Below, one piece after another: positions 52,298 through 61,917 of a stretch of 64,000 nt of DNA. The translations under genes were made by a program, and so were the position numbers. The notes under the pieces are model-generated. The model made no database searches and was not told where the DNA came from. It saw only the letters and a program-made list of their open reading frames with translations. This DNA is from Candidatus Poseidoniaceae archaeon (GTDB lineage: Archaea > Thermoplasmatota > Poseidoniia > Poseidoniales > Poseidoniaceae). The DNA lies in assembly GCA_028356125.1 (NCBI GenBank), contig JAOMTZ010000005.1, positions 1 to 64,000 of the forward strand. The letters are read 5' to 3'. The first letter of the stretch is position 1; each line of letters starts with the position of its first letter.

Positions 52298-53461
52298 GAC
52301 CACTTTGAAAACGAATCTAGTCAATGGATGGATTCTGATGGCGATGGATATGGAGATGAATTCAATGGATACCAAGGCGATACTTGTCCTGAAGATTACG
52401 GGTTGAGTACCATGGACACATTCGGTTGCCCAGATGCAGATGGTGATGGCTGGTCTGATGCTGGAGACGATTTACCTAATGAGGCAACTCAGTGGCTAGA
52501 TGGTGATGGAGACGGTTATGGAAATAACCAGTCTGAAGAAGCTAACTTGGTAGACCTGTTTCCTAACGATGCCACACAGTGGAATGATACTGATGGAGAC
52601 GGATATGGAGACAATCGCTATGGTTCAGAAGGGGACAAATTCCCGGATGACCCACTAAGGTGGGAAGATACTGACAATGATGGAGTAACCGATTCAGAAG
52701 ATGAATTCCCTAACGATATTACCCAATGGAACGACACAGATGGTGACGGATATGGTGACGAGATTACAGGAAACAGTGGTGATGCTTGCCCAACATTATG
52801 GGGTAACTCAACTGCCGATCGTAGAGGTTGTATTGACACAGACGGTGATGGATGGAGTGATGAAAGAGATGACTTCCCTAACGACCCTAGCCTATACCTA
52901 GATACCGATGGTGATGGAGTTCCTGACGAATTAGATATGTTTCCATTCGACCCAACACAAACCGAAGATAGAGATGGGGACAAAATGGGCGACAACCCGA
53001 TGGGTATTGGAGCTGACAAGTTCCCTGATGATGCTACACAGTGGGGAGACATTGACGGAGATGGATACGGAGATAATCCAAACGGAACAAACCCTGATGC
53101 CTTCCCGACTGATGCTACTCAATGGTCTGACATGGACGGTGACGGATACGGAGATAATCCAGCAGGCAGACTGTATGACTTGTTCCCTGACAATCCGACT
53201 CAATGGGTTGATGATGATGAAGATAGTTTAGGAGACAACCCGAATGGTACTGACGCTGATCCATTCTTGAATGACTTTGATAATGATGGATTCAATGATA
53301 CTATCGACATCCTTCCTCGTCTTGCATCTCCAGGAGACTTAAATGCTGATGGATGTCTGGATGAAGATGATGCGTTTAACGAAAACCCATTAAAATACTT
53401 AAACTCTAATAAAAACAAAATTGGTAACAATAATGATACTAATGACGATAATAACGGTTAA
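52298..53461 (+). pseudogene. Continuation of SGNH surface gene: TSP3 stalk between two in-frame TAA codons
   Basis: The same frame as the preceding gene reads about a dozen TSP3 repeats (DSDGDGYGDEFNGY, DTDGDGWSDERDDFPND, DIDGDGYGDNPNGTNPDAF) from 52298 to a second TAA at 53459-53461. An internal ATG at 52328 exists but has no signal peptide or binding site. Near the second stop the Asp residues turn to Asn (SNKNKIGNNNDTNDDNNG) in an A-rich tract, unlike the intact paralogue. It is best read as part of one gene interrupted by nonsense codons. Confidence 0.7.
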
Positions 53462-54034
53462 ACTGATGCAGATGAAGGAAGAGAGGGTACAGACCCTCTT
53501 GACCCTAATGACACACCAATAAACAGTTTTGAGATGGTTATTCCGGGAACTGAGATTGGAATTGGTGCATGGGACTTAATCGGAATGTTTGGCGGAATAC
53601 CTTTATTCTCTTGGATTCTATTTGGATTTGTTACGCGTAACAAACGCTGTGCTCGCTATGAGGAACAGTTGGAAGAAGCACAATCTAGAGATGAATTAGA
53701 ACAAGTCGCTCTGAAGTGGGAATATAGCCTAATGCTGAGACTACTAGGTCCGCACCAAGGTATTCGCTTGGAACGAATACGCTCTGAATTAGATGATAAG
53801 TTCGAGAATGCTGAGAACCTAATGGCTGCAGGGGAGTTTGAGCCAATGACTGAAGTTGACCAAACTCCAATCATTGAAGCGCAGGAGAAAGATATCCCTG
53901 AGATTGGCTCAGGCCCCTCAATTAGTGCTGTGGCAGACCAAATTGATGAGAATGGTTACTCATGGCTGATGCATGAAGGCAAGCAGTGGTATCGTACCAA
54001 TAGCGAATCGCATTGGTTTGAATTTGAGAATTAA
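53462..54034 (+). pseudogene. Continuation of SGNH surface gene: membrane anchor and cytoplasmic domain
   Basis: Still in the same frame, this reads TDADEGREGTDPLDP, then a transmembrane segment and cytoplasmic domain nearly identical in protein to the end of the 3528-residue protein (AWDLIGMFGGIPLFSWILFG, RDELEQVALKWEYSLMLRLL, GPHQGIRLERIRSELDD). Codons differ at many silent positions, so the match reflects selection on protein rather than recent copying. It ends NGYSWLMHEGKQWYR and W. It would be expressed only by readthrough of two stops or by internal initiation (ATG 53534). Confidence 0.7.
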
Positions 54035-57000
54035 AACGCTCCGGGAGGAGGCGGTAATGTCGGTGCAGAAGGCACTGCAGAATACTGGTTTGCCACAGGT
54101 TGGTATCTTGGATCAATGAATGCTGATTGCTCCGCCTTAGGAGGTTTATTTCCTCTAAAGAGAAGGATTGCCAGTAAGATTGTAATCACTATTCCAAATC
54201 CAATATATGTCATCTGAGTTTTGGAAATATCTAGTGATGATTTTGCCTCTGCTTCATCATCTTTCTCTTCAACAACTGGCTCAGGCGGGTGCCATACTTC
54301 GTACGAAATATACCAAGTAACGTAGATGTCTTGGACATCATCTGAAATTATCGCACTTATGAGCCAAGGTCCGATAAAGCCTGTATGATTGCAAAGAGCC
54401 AAGCCGAAATCAGCCGTTTGGTTATCTTCACAATTCCATGCTTCCTCAAAGAAGAAATCTCCCGTTCCTACTTCTGTGCCGTTCCGCATCCATATTATCG
54501 AGAGATTGAGATTATCTTTCTCCTCTTGTGTCAAATTGATAACTACTGACAAATCTAGATTATCAGATGTTGCATTAAGCAAGATGTTGGTTTGATTAGG
54601 TGCCCAAGAAATGTATGACAGACGATCTATTACTTCGTCTATATCACCATCACAGTCATCGTCCACTCCATTCCAAAACTCATCTTGATTTGGATTGATT
54701 AAGGGGTTGGAGTCATCACATTCTTGGAACCAGCGGAAGCCGTCAGAATCGTTGTCCAAATCAGGAACTAGAGGGTCTGTCAGAGTTTGAAGGACTTCTT
54801 CGCCGTCTTCCAGACCATCATCATCAGAGTCTTTGTCCATGGGATTTGTTGAGAGGTTGTTGTATTCTGTACCATCATTCAAACCATCTGCATCTGAATC
54901 TGGATCAAAAGGATCTGTGGTCAAGTTGTTGTATTCAAATAAATCGAGCAAGCCGTCGTTATCTGAATCCTGACCAATGAAATCCTCATCTATCCCATCA
55001 CGGCAATTATTGTCAATCCCATCTAATAATTCAGAAGCATCAGGATTTATCGACGGGTCTGAATCATTACAATCTTGGAACCAGTACCAACCATCAACAT
55101 CTGAGTCATTATCCTTGACAAGAGGATTGGTAAAGTGGATTAATATCTCATCTCCGTCACTCAGTTGGTCGCCATCAGTGTCATAATTTGACAGATTAGT
55201 ACCGTGTAAATGGTATTCAGAATAATCAGACAAATTGTCTGCATCTGTATCTGTTGAGTTGAATCCTTCATCCCATAAGTTATCACAGTCATCATCTATT
55301 CCATTCAGTAATTCAGGTGCGAAGGGGTAAATTTGGTCATTCGTATCATTGCAGTCTTGGAACCAATAGTAGGAGTCTGCGTCTTCATCTGCATCAGCTA
55401 CAAGGGGATTGGTTAGATAGTGCAGTACTTCCAAACCATCAGTTAGTCCATCACCATCAGTATCATTGTTGAATGGGTCAGTATTGTTGATATTGACTTC
55501 AACTCCATCGTTTAGGAAGTCATCATCCGTATCTGCATCTGTGGCATTAGTACCTGTTGTGAATAACTCAACATAGTCGCTTAATCCATCACCATCAGTG
55601 TCTGCATTGTTAGGATTCGTACCATAGACATCTGTTTCATTGGAATCGGTAATACCATCTCCATCACTATCAAGGTCAATCTCTGTTCCATGAACTATCA
55701 ATTCCCAGTGATTGAAGGTGCCAACATCTTGGTTACCGTCATCATATACTTCCAAAGTCCAAGTTCCAGCAGATACTTCTCCCCAATGCTGAACACTACT
55801 GAATAACCATTCGTTGTAGTCATTATTGCTGTCTCGGTTTGCGAAATAATTTACCAACTCCGATTCGGTTCCATCGGGAGAAATTAGAGTTACATCTAGG
55901 TCACTGCGGTAAGTGTGGTCTGCATCAAATAGAATCTCAACAGACTCTACAATTAGAGATTCTGAAATCGTATGAGATGAAGTCACAGGATTATTTGGGT
56001 CATTATCTGGAATTGTCTGTGTTACTGAGATCTGTCCACTACTTACATTCACTTCTGGTCCCAAAGTAGTCCATGTTTTTGAGAGATTTACAGCATGACC
56101 TGCATCAACCACACCGAATCCATACTTATGGTTGAAATCATAACCTCCACCGTTAGTATTCCAGCCCGTATCGGTTGCATCGTTAGTTCTAGCACTCTCG
56201 ATTAGGATTTGTTGAACATCTCTCCAGGTAAGGTTGGAGTTAGCCTCCAGCATCAAAGCCACGACACCAGATACGAGCGGAGTTGCGCTTGATGTACCTC
56301 CGAAACTACTTGTGTAATCATTACTGGTGTAGCCACTATTCCCTTCTAAGTCGGTAGTGGTTATGCCGACTCCACTACCATCTGAAGAAGGAGATGAAAT
56401 CAGTACATTAGCTCCCGGTTCTCCATAATTTGTCTGTTCCCCTAGATGGTCAACAGCGGTTACTGAGATTGTGAAGCGACTGTTAGCATAAGCATCCAAG
56501 TTTGAATCATCATCATTGCCTAGTCCATTACCTGCAGCCCATGTGATGATATTTCCTAATCCGTTTCTTCCATTGTAGGCATCATCCTCGAATGCTGCCA
56601 ACATCAATGGACCCGCTGAACCAAGAATCTCTCCATTATCTGAAGGGCCCCAACTATTACTGTAGATATCGATTTGATTGTTTAGGTGAGATAGAGTATT
56701 GGCCTCATCGCTGTCAGAGTTCCCACAGGCTATTAACATCAAACCTGCAAGAGATGCGTCTGGAGCAGAACCGCTTACTCCAATCCCGTTATCTCCAGTT
56801 GCTGCTGCAACCCCTGCAGCAGCTGTACCATGGGCATCAAAACTACTAGGAGTAGGGTCGCCATCATTATTGCAATAGTCATAATCCAAGGAAGACTCGT
56901 AATTCGCAGATAGATCGGCATGGTCCCATTCAAGACCATCATCAACAATCCCAATCACGATTCCAGTGCCACGAACCTCGTCCCAGGCACCTGTAATGTT

Positions 57001-57522
57001 TACATCTTCTCCAGCAACTCCATTTTCTTGGCCTGTGTTCACTAGATGCCATTGATTGGAGAAATATGGGTCGTTAGGTGTCCATTTGGGAGTGTTATGA
57101 CGCTTCACTAAGGGGTAAGCAACTTCGATATCCCCTTTTGCTTGCAAATCAGAGAAATGCTCCAACGCATCATCCGAATCGATTTCAACATACCAAGTAT
57201 TAGCAAGGTGACCAGTGGGTTCCCCTAGGGCCTGAGAACTAACAACGACCCACTCAGTGGTCGATTCTAATTCATCTGCCGAATATTGTGAGAGGTCGCT
57301 TACTCGAGCAAATGCGGCTCTAATTGCTGTAGAAAAAGAATATGTCAAAGGAGCATCGTCCGGAGAATCACTCAAAGGAGCACCAGTGTAAATTGGTTCT
57401 GATAAATCGGCACTTGCGACAGGAGCAATGCTGCTCAAAAGAAGAACAAGAACTAGGCAAGCGCTTCTCATAAAATGTTGAGAAGTTCCAAGCGTATTAT
57501 TCATACGCATCTTCTCAACCAT
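54031..57522 (-). CDS. Kexin-like secreted protease with P domain, TSP3/MopE-type repeats and anchor
   Basis: The signal peptide is MRSACLVLVLLLSSIAPVASA (from residue 18; the frame starts at ATG 57522, supported by a TATA box 24 bases upstream). The S8 domain has Asp in GIVDDGLEWDHADL, His in FDAHGTAAAGVAAATG and Ser in GGTSSATPLVSGVVALML, preceded by WHLVNTGQ. A P/Homo-B-like domain (about 500-620: SDLDVTLISPDGTESEL, GTWTLEVYDDGNQDVGTFNHWEL) gives a kexin/furin-type pair. Next come Asp-rich TSP3-like repeats and three MopE-like metal-binding repeats (WFQDCNDSDPSINPDASELL and two more). A transmembrane helix (YIGFGIVITILLAILLF) and Pro-rich tail end it. It converges with the neighbouring gene by a 4-base overlap. 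Confidence 0.88.
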   Translation of the reverse strand: MVEKMRMNNTLGTSQHFMRSACLVLVLLLSSIAPVASADLSEPIYTGAPLSDSPDDAPLTYSFSTAIRAAFARVSDLSQYSADELESTTEWVVVSSQALGEPTGHLANTWYVEIDSDDALEHFSDLQAKGDIEVAYPLVKRHNTPKWTPNDPYFSNQWHLVNTGQENGVAGEDVNITGAWDEVRGTGIVIGIVDDGLEWDHADLSANYESSLDYDYCNNDGDPTPSSFDAHGTAAAGVAAATGDNGIGVSGSAPDASLAGLMLIACGNSDSDEANTLSHLNNQIDIYSNSWGPSDNGEILGSAGPLMLAAFEDDAYNGRNGLGNIITWAAGNGLGNDDDSNLDAYANSRFTISVTAVDHLGEQTNYGEPGANVLISSPSSDGSGVGITTTDLEGNSGYTSNDYTSSFGGTSSATPLVSGVVALMLEANSNLTWRDVQQILIESARTNDATDTGWNTNGGGYDFNHKYGFGVVDAGHAVNLSKTWTTLGPEVNVSSGQISVTQTIPDNDPNNPVTSSHTISESLIVESVEILFDADHTYRSDLDVTLISPDGTESELVNYFANRDSNNDYNEWLFSSVQHWGEVSAGTWTLEVYDDGNQDVGTFNHWELIVHGTEIDLDSDGDGITDSNETDVYGTNPNNADTDGDGLSDYVELFTTGTNATDADTDDDFLNDGVEVNINNTDPFNNDTDGDGLTDGLEVLHYLTNPLVADADEDADSYYWFQDCNDTNDQIYPFAPELLNGIDDDCDNLWDEGFNSTDTDADNLSDYSEYHLHGTNLSNYDTDGDQLSDGDEILIHFTNPLVKDNDSDVDGWYWFQDCNDSDPSINPDASELLDGIDNNCRDGIDEDFIGQDSDNDGLLDLFEYNNLTTDPFDPDSDADGLNDGTEYNNLSTNPMDKDSDDDGLEDGEEVLQTLTDPLVPDLDNDSDGFRWFQECDDSNPLINPNQDEFWNGVDDDCDGDIDEVIDRLSYISWAPNQTNILLNATSDNLDLSVVINLTQEEKDNLNLSIIWMRNGTEVGTGDFFFEEAWNCEDNQTADFGLALCNHTGFIGPWLISAIISDDVQDIYVTWYISYEVWHPPEPVVEEKDDEAEAKSSLDISKTQMTYIGFGIVITILLAILLFRGNKPPKAEQSAFIDPRYQPVANQYSAVPSAPTLPPPPGAF

Positions 57523-57541
57523 GTAACTAGTCTCTCAAAGA

Positions 57542-57549
57542 AGTATATC
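57542..57549 (-). promoter_or_regulatory. TATA box of the kexin-like protease gene
   Basis: GATATACT on the minus strand is centred about 24 bases before the ATG at 57522, supporting that start and a leaderless mRNA. Confidence 0.4.
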
Positions 57550-57592
57550 AAACCCTGTTTAAACTGTACAGGTTGATAAGAAATAATCAATC

Positions 57593-59089
57593 TCAATTGT
57601 GATCATTACGAGATGTACGCTTGTTATCTCCGCCACGACCACGGCTACGACCTGGGCCTTTTGGAGGTCGATTATTACGATTGAAAGTTGGCTTTCCACC
57701 GCCGCCACGTCTTCCGCCTCTAGTTCCGCCATCACGGCCACCGCCGCTTGAACCACCTCGGCCACCGCCGCCTCCGCCGCCGCGTCGGCCACCTCGGCCT
57801 CCGCCACCACGGCCTCCGCCTGAACTCGAGCCGTTGTTGGACCAACTTCGCTTACCGTAGTGGTTACCATCTCGTCTATCATTCGAGCGGCCGCTTCTAT
57901 CTTTACGATCACCAGAATTTCTTCCACCTCTTCTTGGTGCAGGAATATGGGAGATATCCTCGTGTTGAATTACATCTTTGAATTCCGGTGTTTCAAACTT
58001 AATCTTCAGTCCAACTTCCTTTTGAATTCGAGACCACTTACCCTTTTGTGGGTTCTGAACTAGACTGATGACGTTACCTGAACCACCTGCACGAGCTGTT
58101 CTTCCTGAACGGTGTTTGAATGCCTTACCATTCTCAGGAGGGTCGAAATGAACGACACAGTGAATCCCTTTGATATCAAGACCACGGGCTGCAACATCGG
58201 TTGCTACAATTGCATGAGTTTTACCTTCGCTGAACTCTTCTACAGCCTGAGAACGCTTCCTCTGAGGTAATCCCCCGTGGATACTTGTTACTCTGAGTCC
58301 CTCTCCTTCTAATTCATCAGCGACTCTGTCTACACCTGCTCTTGTGCGGCAAAAGACGAATCCTCGACCCGACTTGCGAATTACTTCAGCAGTAATCCTG
58401 CTTTTCATGGAGTTAGGCATCATCCAGAAGTGATGATTCATTTCTGTGACTGAAATTTCTTCAGGACCAATCTCAATTATTTGAGGTTCGGTCTGATATT
58501 TGTTTCTAATATGGGCTACTTCGTCGTCGAGTGTAGCACTGAACATGATAGTTTGACGTTCGGGAGAACATTCTTCCAGAATTTGACACACATCATCTGT
58601 GAATCCCATATCTGCCATTCTGTCCGCTTCATCAAGAATTACGATTTCGACTTCGTCAAGGAATACATTTCCTCTATCGATCAAATCTAATAAACGACCA
58701 GGGCAAGCCACTACAACATCAACACCTTTGTCGAGTCTACGAGTTTGTTTGGTGTATGAGACACCGCCGTAAATTGACATTACCTTCAGATTCAATCCCC
58801 AAGCAATTGGGTCAAGAACTCCGTGAATTTGTTCTGCTAATTCTCGAGTAGGAGTTAGAATTAGGGCTTTAGGAAGGCTTGGCTCGCCTCTGCCTACCCT
58901 TTCTAGCATTGGAATTCCAAATGCTAGAGTCTTACCGCTTCCAGTAGGTGCTCGGCAGCATACGTCTCGACCTAGGAGCATGTCTGGAATCGTCTCTCGT
59001 TGAACCTCAAAAGGTTCGTCGAAACCTGCTCGCTTGAGCTCGTGGCACATCTGGGCACTTATGCCTAAATCTGCGAATCGCACCTGCAT
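57593..59089 (-). CDS. DEAD-box RNA helicase with long Arg/Gly-rich tail
   Basis: ATP-dependent RNA helicase. The motif series is complete: Q-motif (FADLGIS and Q in FEVQRETIP), I APTGSGKT, Ia PTRELAEQ, II ILDEADRMADMGF, III SATL, IV FVFCRTRAGVD, V ATDVAARGLDIKG, VI HRSGRTARAG. The last about 110 residues are an RGG-type low-complexity tail (GGGRGGGGRGGRRGG), as in RNA-binding and condensate-forming helicases. The ATG at 59089 has GGAGG eight bases upstream; ATG 59095 and TTG 59122 are in frame. It may aid ribosome assembly or RNA unfolding in the cold. Confidence 0.93.
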   Translation of the reverse strand: MQVRFADLGISAQMCHELKRAGFDEPFEVQRETIPDMLLGRDVCCRAPTGSGKTLAFGIPMLERVGRGEPSLPKALILTPTRELAEQIHGVLDPIAWGLNLKVMSIYGGVSYTKQTRRLDKGVDVVVACPGRLLDLIDRGNVFLDEVEIVILDEADRMADMGFTDDVCQILEECSPERQTIMFSATLDDEVAHIRNKYQTEPQIIEIGPEEISVTEMNHHFWMMPNSMKSRITAEVIRKSGRGFVFCRTRAGVDRVADELEGEGLRVTSIHGGLPQRKRSQAVEEFSEGKTHAIVATDVAARGLDIKGIHCVVHFDPPENGKAFKHRSGRTARAGGSGNVISLVQNPQKGKWSRIQKEVGLKIKFETPEFKDVIQHEDISHIPAPRRGGRNSGDRKDRSGRSNDRRDGNHYGKRSWSNNGSSSGGGRGGGGRGGRRGGGGGGGRGGSSGGGRDGGTRGGRRGGGGKPTFNRNNRPPKGPGRSRGRGGDNKRTSRNDHN

Positions 59090-59146
59090 TGCCATTTCCT
59101 CCAAACCGTGGCCGTCTGCCAACCCTATTTAGCATGGTCAGTTAAA

Positions 59147-61819
59147 TCAGTCCCAATCTAGCGAACTGGGGGCCTCTAGGGGTTTTTCGGAAGTCCATTC
59201 CTCCTTATCTAAGATTTCGGGGGCCCTAGAGCGCTTTAGTAAGAATATTCCACCGACAACAATCACAGAAATCACGACCAAACTAATCAGAACTCCTGTC
59301 CATGAATCCATGCCCGGGTTTGTTGGGAAAGCATCAACTGAATCTGCAACACCATCACCATCACTATCTCGCTTCCTGCTTGGATCAAGCGGCCATAAAT
59401 CCGAATTATCTCCTACCCCATCACCATCACTATCGATAGTCTCAGAGGAGTCATAAGGGTCGAAATCAGAATTATCGCCGACGCCATCGAAATCACTGTC
59501 AGCCCACTCCAATGGATCACTTGGCCACGGGTCAGAATTATCACCAACTCCGTCTAAATCAGAATCAGCGCACTCAGTACCATCATCAGGGAATGCGTCA
59601 GTATTGTCGCCACAGCCATCTAAATCTGCATCAAACCACTCTGTTTCATCTAACGGGAATGCATCACTATTATCGCCATAGCCATCCATGTCAGTGTCTA
59701 CCCACTCTTCGGGATTATCTGGGAATGCGTCGTTATTATCACCGAAGCCGTCCGAATCAGAATCAAACCAATCACTAGAATCATCTGGAAATTGATCTAC
59801 ATCATCTGAAAAGCCATCCGAATCTCTGTCGGGGCAGCCTTTTGGATAGACTGAGGTACCTGCCTCCAAAGGACAATTATCTGAGTTATCACCGAATCCA
59901 TCTAAATCGCTATCGTCCCATTCTGTTGGGTCGTTAGGGAATAAATCGGAGTTGCCTCCCACACCATCATAATCAGAATCCGTCCATTCGCTAGAATCAT
60001 TTGGGAAAGCGTCGATATTGTCGCCATACCCATCCCCATCACTGTCTTTCCATTCACTAGAATCCATAGGGAATGCATCTTGACCATCCCATACATTGTC
60101 TCCATCACTGTCAACATTGAATGGGTCACTTCCAGCTACTGATTCATCAATATCAGACAAACCATCATTGTCATCATCTGAATCTTCATTATCATGACAA
60201 CCATCTCCGTCGAAATCAAAACTATGTACGCCAATCATCCCATGAACGCATGAGTCATCAATGTCTAACACCCCATCATTGTCATCATCTTGGTCTACCA
60301 AATCGATACAACCATCAGAATCATGATCATTACCAGATACATCTTCAGGGCACGGGTCTATATCATCTGAAAGGCCATCCCCATCCGTATCTTTTTGGTA
60401 GTCTGCACAACCATTGATATCGACATCATAACCCTCTAAAGTCTCCAAGCAATCATCTCGGCCGTTAGCTACTCCATCGTTGTCTTCATCTTGCTGATTC
60501 CAATCACAACCCTCAGAATCAACACTTGTGGAATCATTTGTCCAGTCACATTGATCTAAGGAATCCGTGACTCCGTCGCCATCTGTATCTGCATCACCGA
60601 TATTCATTATTGCAAAATCGCCGATAATGCGGTGCATTGTTGCAGTCGGATGTGCTTTGTCAAAGAATAGATACTGGTCTACATTTGCTACAACATTCGC
60701 TCCCGAGCCGCAAATTGGAAGTGGAACAAGCGGAACTGTTGCACCACCAGTGCACGCCTGATCTTGTGTATTAGTAATTCCAACATGGTCGGAATTACTT
60801 ACGATTTGATTGAATATAGTCCAAGCATCAATTAAAGTCACATCTAGATTCAAAGAACTTGACAAGTTGTTTATCTCAACAGATAATTTACTGTTGTAGT
60901 CTACTATGTCACTTGCCATTGTAGCTTGTTGTTGGGCAGAACGTGAGGCTCCTTCTGGTGTTAATTCAAGAGGTGGAAGATTAGCAACTACGAATCTGCT
61001 AGCGCCCGCTGCGGCTAATGCTTGCACATGCGAGGCCATGTTTTGACTAATCAAATCAGGATTCCCCGTACCATAAAGGAAATCATTCCCACCAGCCCAG
61101 ATGAAAACTACATCTGAATTGGTAAAACTTGATTGAACATTTGCGAGATAACTATTGATTTGTGAACCAGTATTTGGTAATGTTAGATACGAGTATCCTT
61201 GTCCAGTTTGTGAACCACCGAATGCTCTGTTATCTCCGGGAGAAAGGCCATTTCCGAAGGTAGTATTCAATCCGTATTCACCCGATATGTGCTCGATCCA
61301 AACAGGGCCATTGGAAAACCTCCCATTCCAGTATGGAGGCGATGAGAATACTGTTGAAACTATCAAATCTGCATTCCCGTTACCCATATCAGATAGTGAA
61401 TCACCAAACACAACCAGATTTGAGGCAGGTTCTAGTAAAGAATTTCTTAGAACGGTAAAAGGCATGTTATCTAATGCAGAGGATGAATCTAGAATTACTT
61501 CTACTGAAAGGTCATGGAAAGTTCCACTGGAATAAAAATGATTCATAGCAAGTTGAATAATGTGAGTGGAACCCCCCATCTGGAATACCTTTGAACCATT
61601 GGTAACGATTCCATTCTCATCGCTTAGTTCCCAGTTAAGAGTAATATCTCGATTGAATGGAGCCCCTGAAACATAGACCTCTGCCAATACAATATCTGAT
61701 GAAACCCATACATTTTGAGACATCACTATCTCTGCGGTAATTGCCCTTCCAGAAGTTGCCTCCACATGCATTGGAATTGTAGACATTAGCAGAATCATCA
61801 CTAGTGCAATAACCCGCAT
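59147..61819 (-). CDS. GDSL lipase/esterase with TSP3 stalk and membrane anchor
   Basis: Signal peptide MRVIALVMILLMSTIPMHVE. A beta-domain of about 125 residues comes first, then a GDSL hydrolase with VVFGDSLSDMGN (catalytic Ser), FIWAGGNDFLYG (Asn) and FDKAHPTATMHR (Asp-His). From about residue 410 it has more than a dozen Asp-rich TSP3-type repeats (DSDGDGYGDNIDAFPNDSSEW), likely calcium-bound. One transmembrane helix (GVLISLVVISVIVVGGIFLL) and a short tail end it. It probably hydrolyses extracellular esters at the cell surface. Confidence 0.9.
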   Translation of the reverse strand: MRVIALVMILLMSTIPMHVEATSGRAITAEIVMSQNVWVSSDIVLAEVYVSGAPFNRDITLNWELSDENGIVTNGSKVFQMGGSTHIIQLAMNHFYSSGTFHDLSVEVILDSSSALDNMPFTVLRNSLLEPASNLVVFGDSLSDMGNGNADLIVSTVFSSPPYWNGRFSNGPVWIEHISGEYGLNTTFGNGLSPGDNRAFGGSQTGQGYSYLTLPNTGSQINSYLANVQSSFTNSDVVFIWAGGNDFLYGTGNPDLISQNMASHVQALAAAGASRFVVANLPPLELTPEGASRSAQQQATMASDIVDYNSKLSVEINNLSSSLNLDVTLIDAWTIFNQIVSNSDHVGITNTQDQACTGGATVPLVPLPICGSGANVVANVDQYLFFDKAHPTATMHRIIGDFAIMNIGDADTDGDGVTDSLDQCDWTNDSTSVDSEGCDWNQQDEDNDGVANGRDDCLETLEGYDVDINGCADYQKDTDGDGLSDDIDPCPEDVSGNDHDSDGCIDLVDQDDDNDGVLDIDDSCVHGMIGVHSFDFDGDGCHDNEDSDDDNDGLSDIDESVAGSDPFNVDSDGDNVWDGQDAFPMDSSEWKDSDGDGYGDNIDAFPNDSSEWTDSDYDGVGGNSDLFPNDPTEWDDSDLDGFGDNSDNCPLEAGTSVYPKGCPDRDSDGFSDDVDQFPDDSSDWFDSDSDGFGDNNDAFPDNPEEWVDTDMDGYGDNSDAFPLDETEWFDADLDGCGDNTDAFPDDGTECADSDLDGVGDNSDPWPSDPLEWADSDFDGVGDNSDFDPYDSSETIDSDGDGVGDNSDLWPLDPSRKRDSDGDGVADSVDAFPTNPGMDSWTGVLISLVVISVIVVGGIFLLKRSRAPEILDKEEWTSEKPLEAPSSLDWD

Positions 61820-61889
61820 GGCAATCGTTTATGCTCACAGTAAATAGCACCATCCATTAAAGAAGCAATAATGCAGAGTTCAACGAACT

Positions 61890-61898
61890 CAATATACG
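61890..61898 (+). promoter_or_regulatory. TATA box of msrA
   Basis: CAATATACG is centred about 25 bases before the msrA ATG at 61918. No ribosome binding site precedes the ATG, so the mRNA is probably leaderless. Confidence 0.4.
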
Positions 61899-61917
61899 AT
61901 TAGTCGGTGGACGTTTT

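Noticed and set aside
49556..54034. Selenocysteine or pyrrolysine recoding at the internal stops
   Set aside because: Both stops are TAA, not TGA or TAG, and TAA ends other genes in the window normally.
49556..54034. Programmed frameshift joining the fragments
   Set aside because: All three open segments are in the same phase, so no frame change is needed.
57621..57860. Pro-rich open frame on the plus strand
   Set aside because: It is the antisense shadow of the Gly/Arg-rich tail of the DEAD-box helicase (GGN codons read backwards as NCC).
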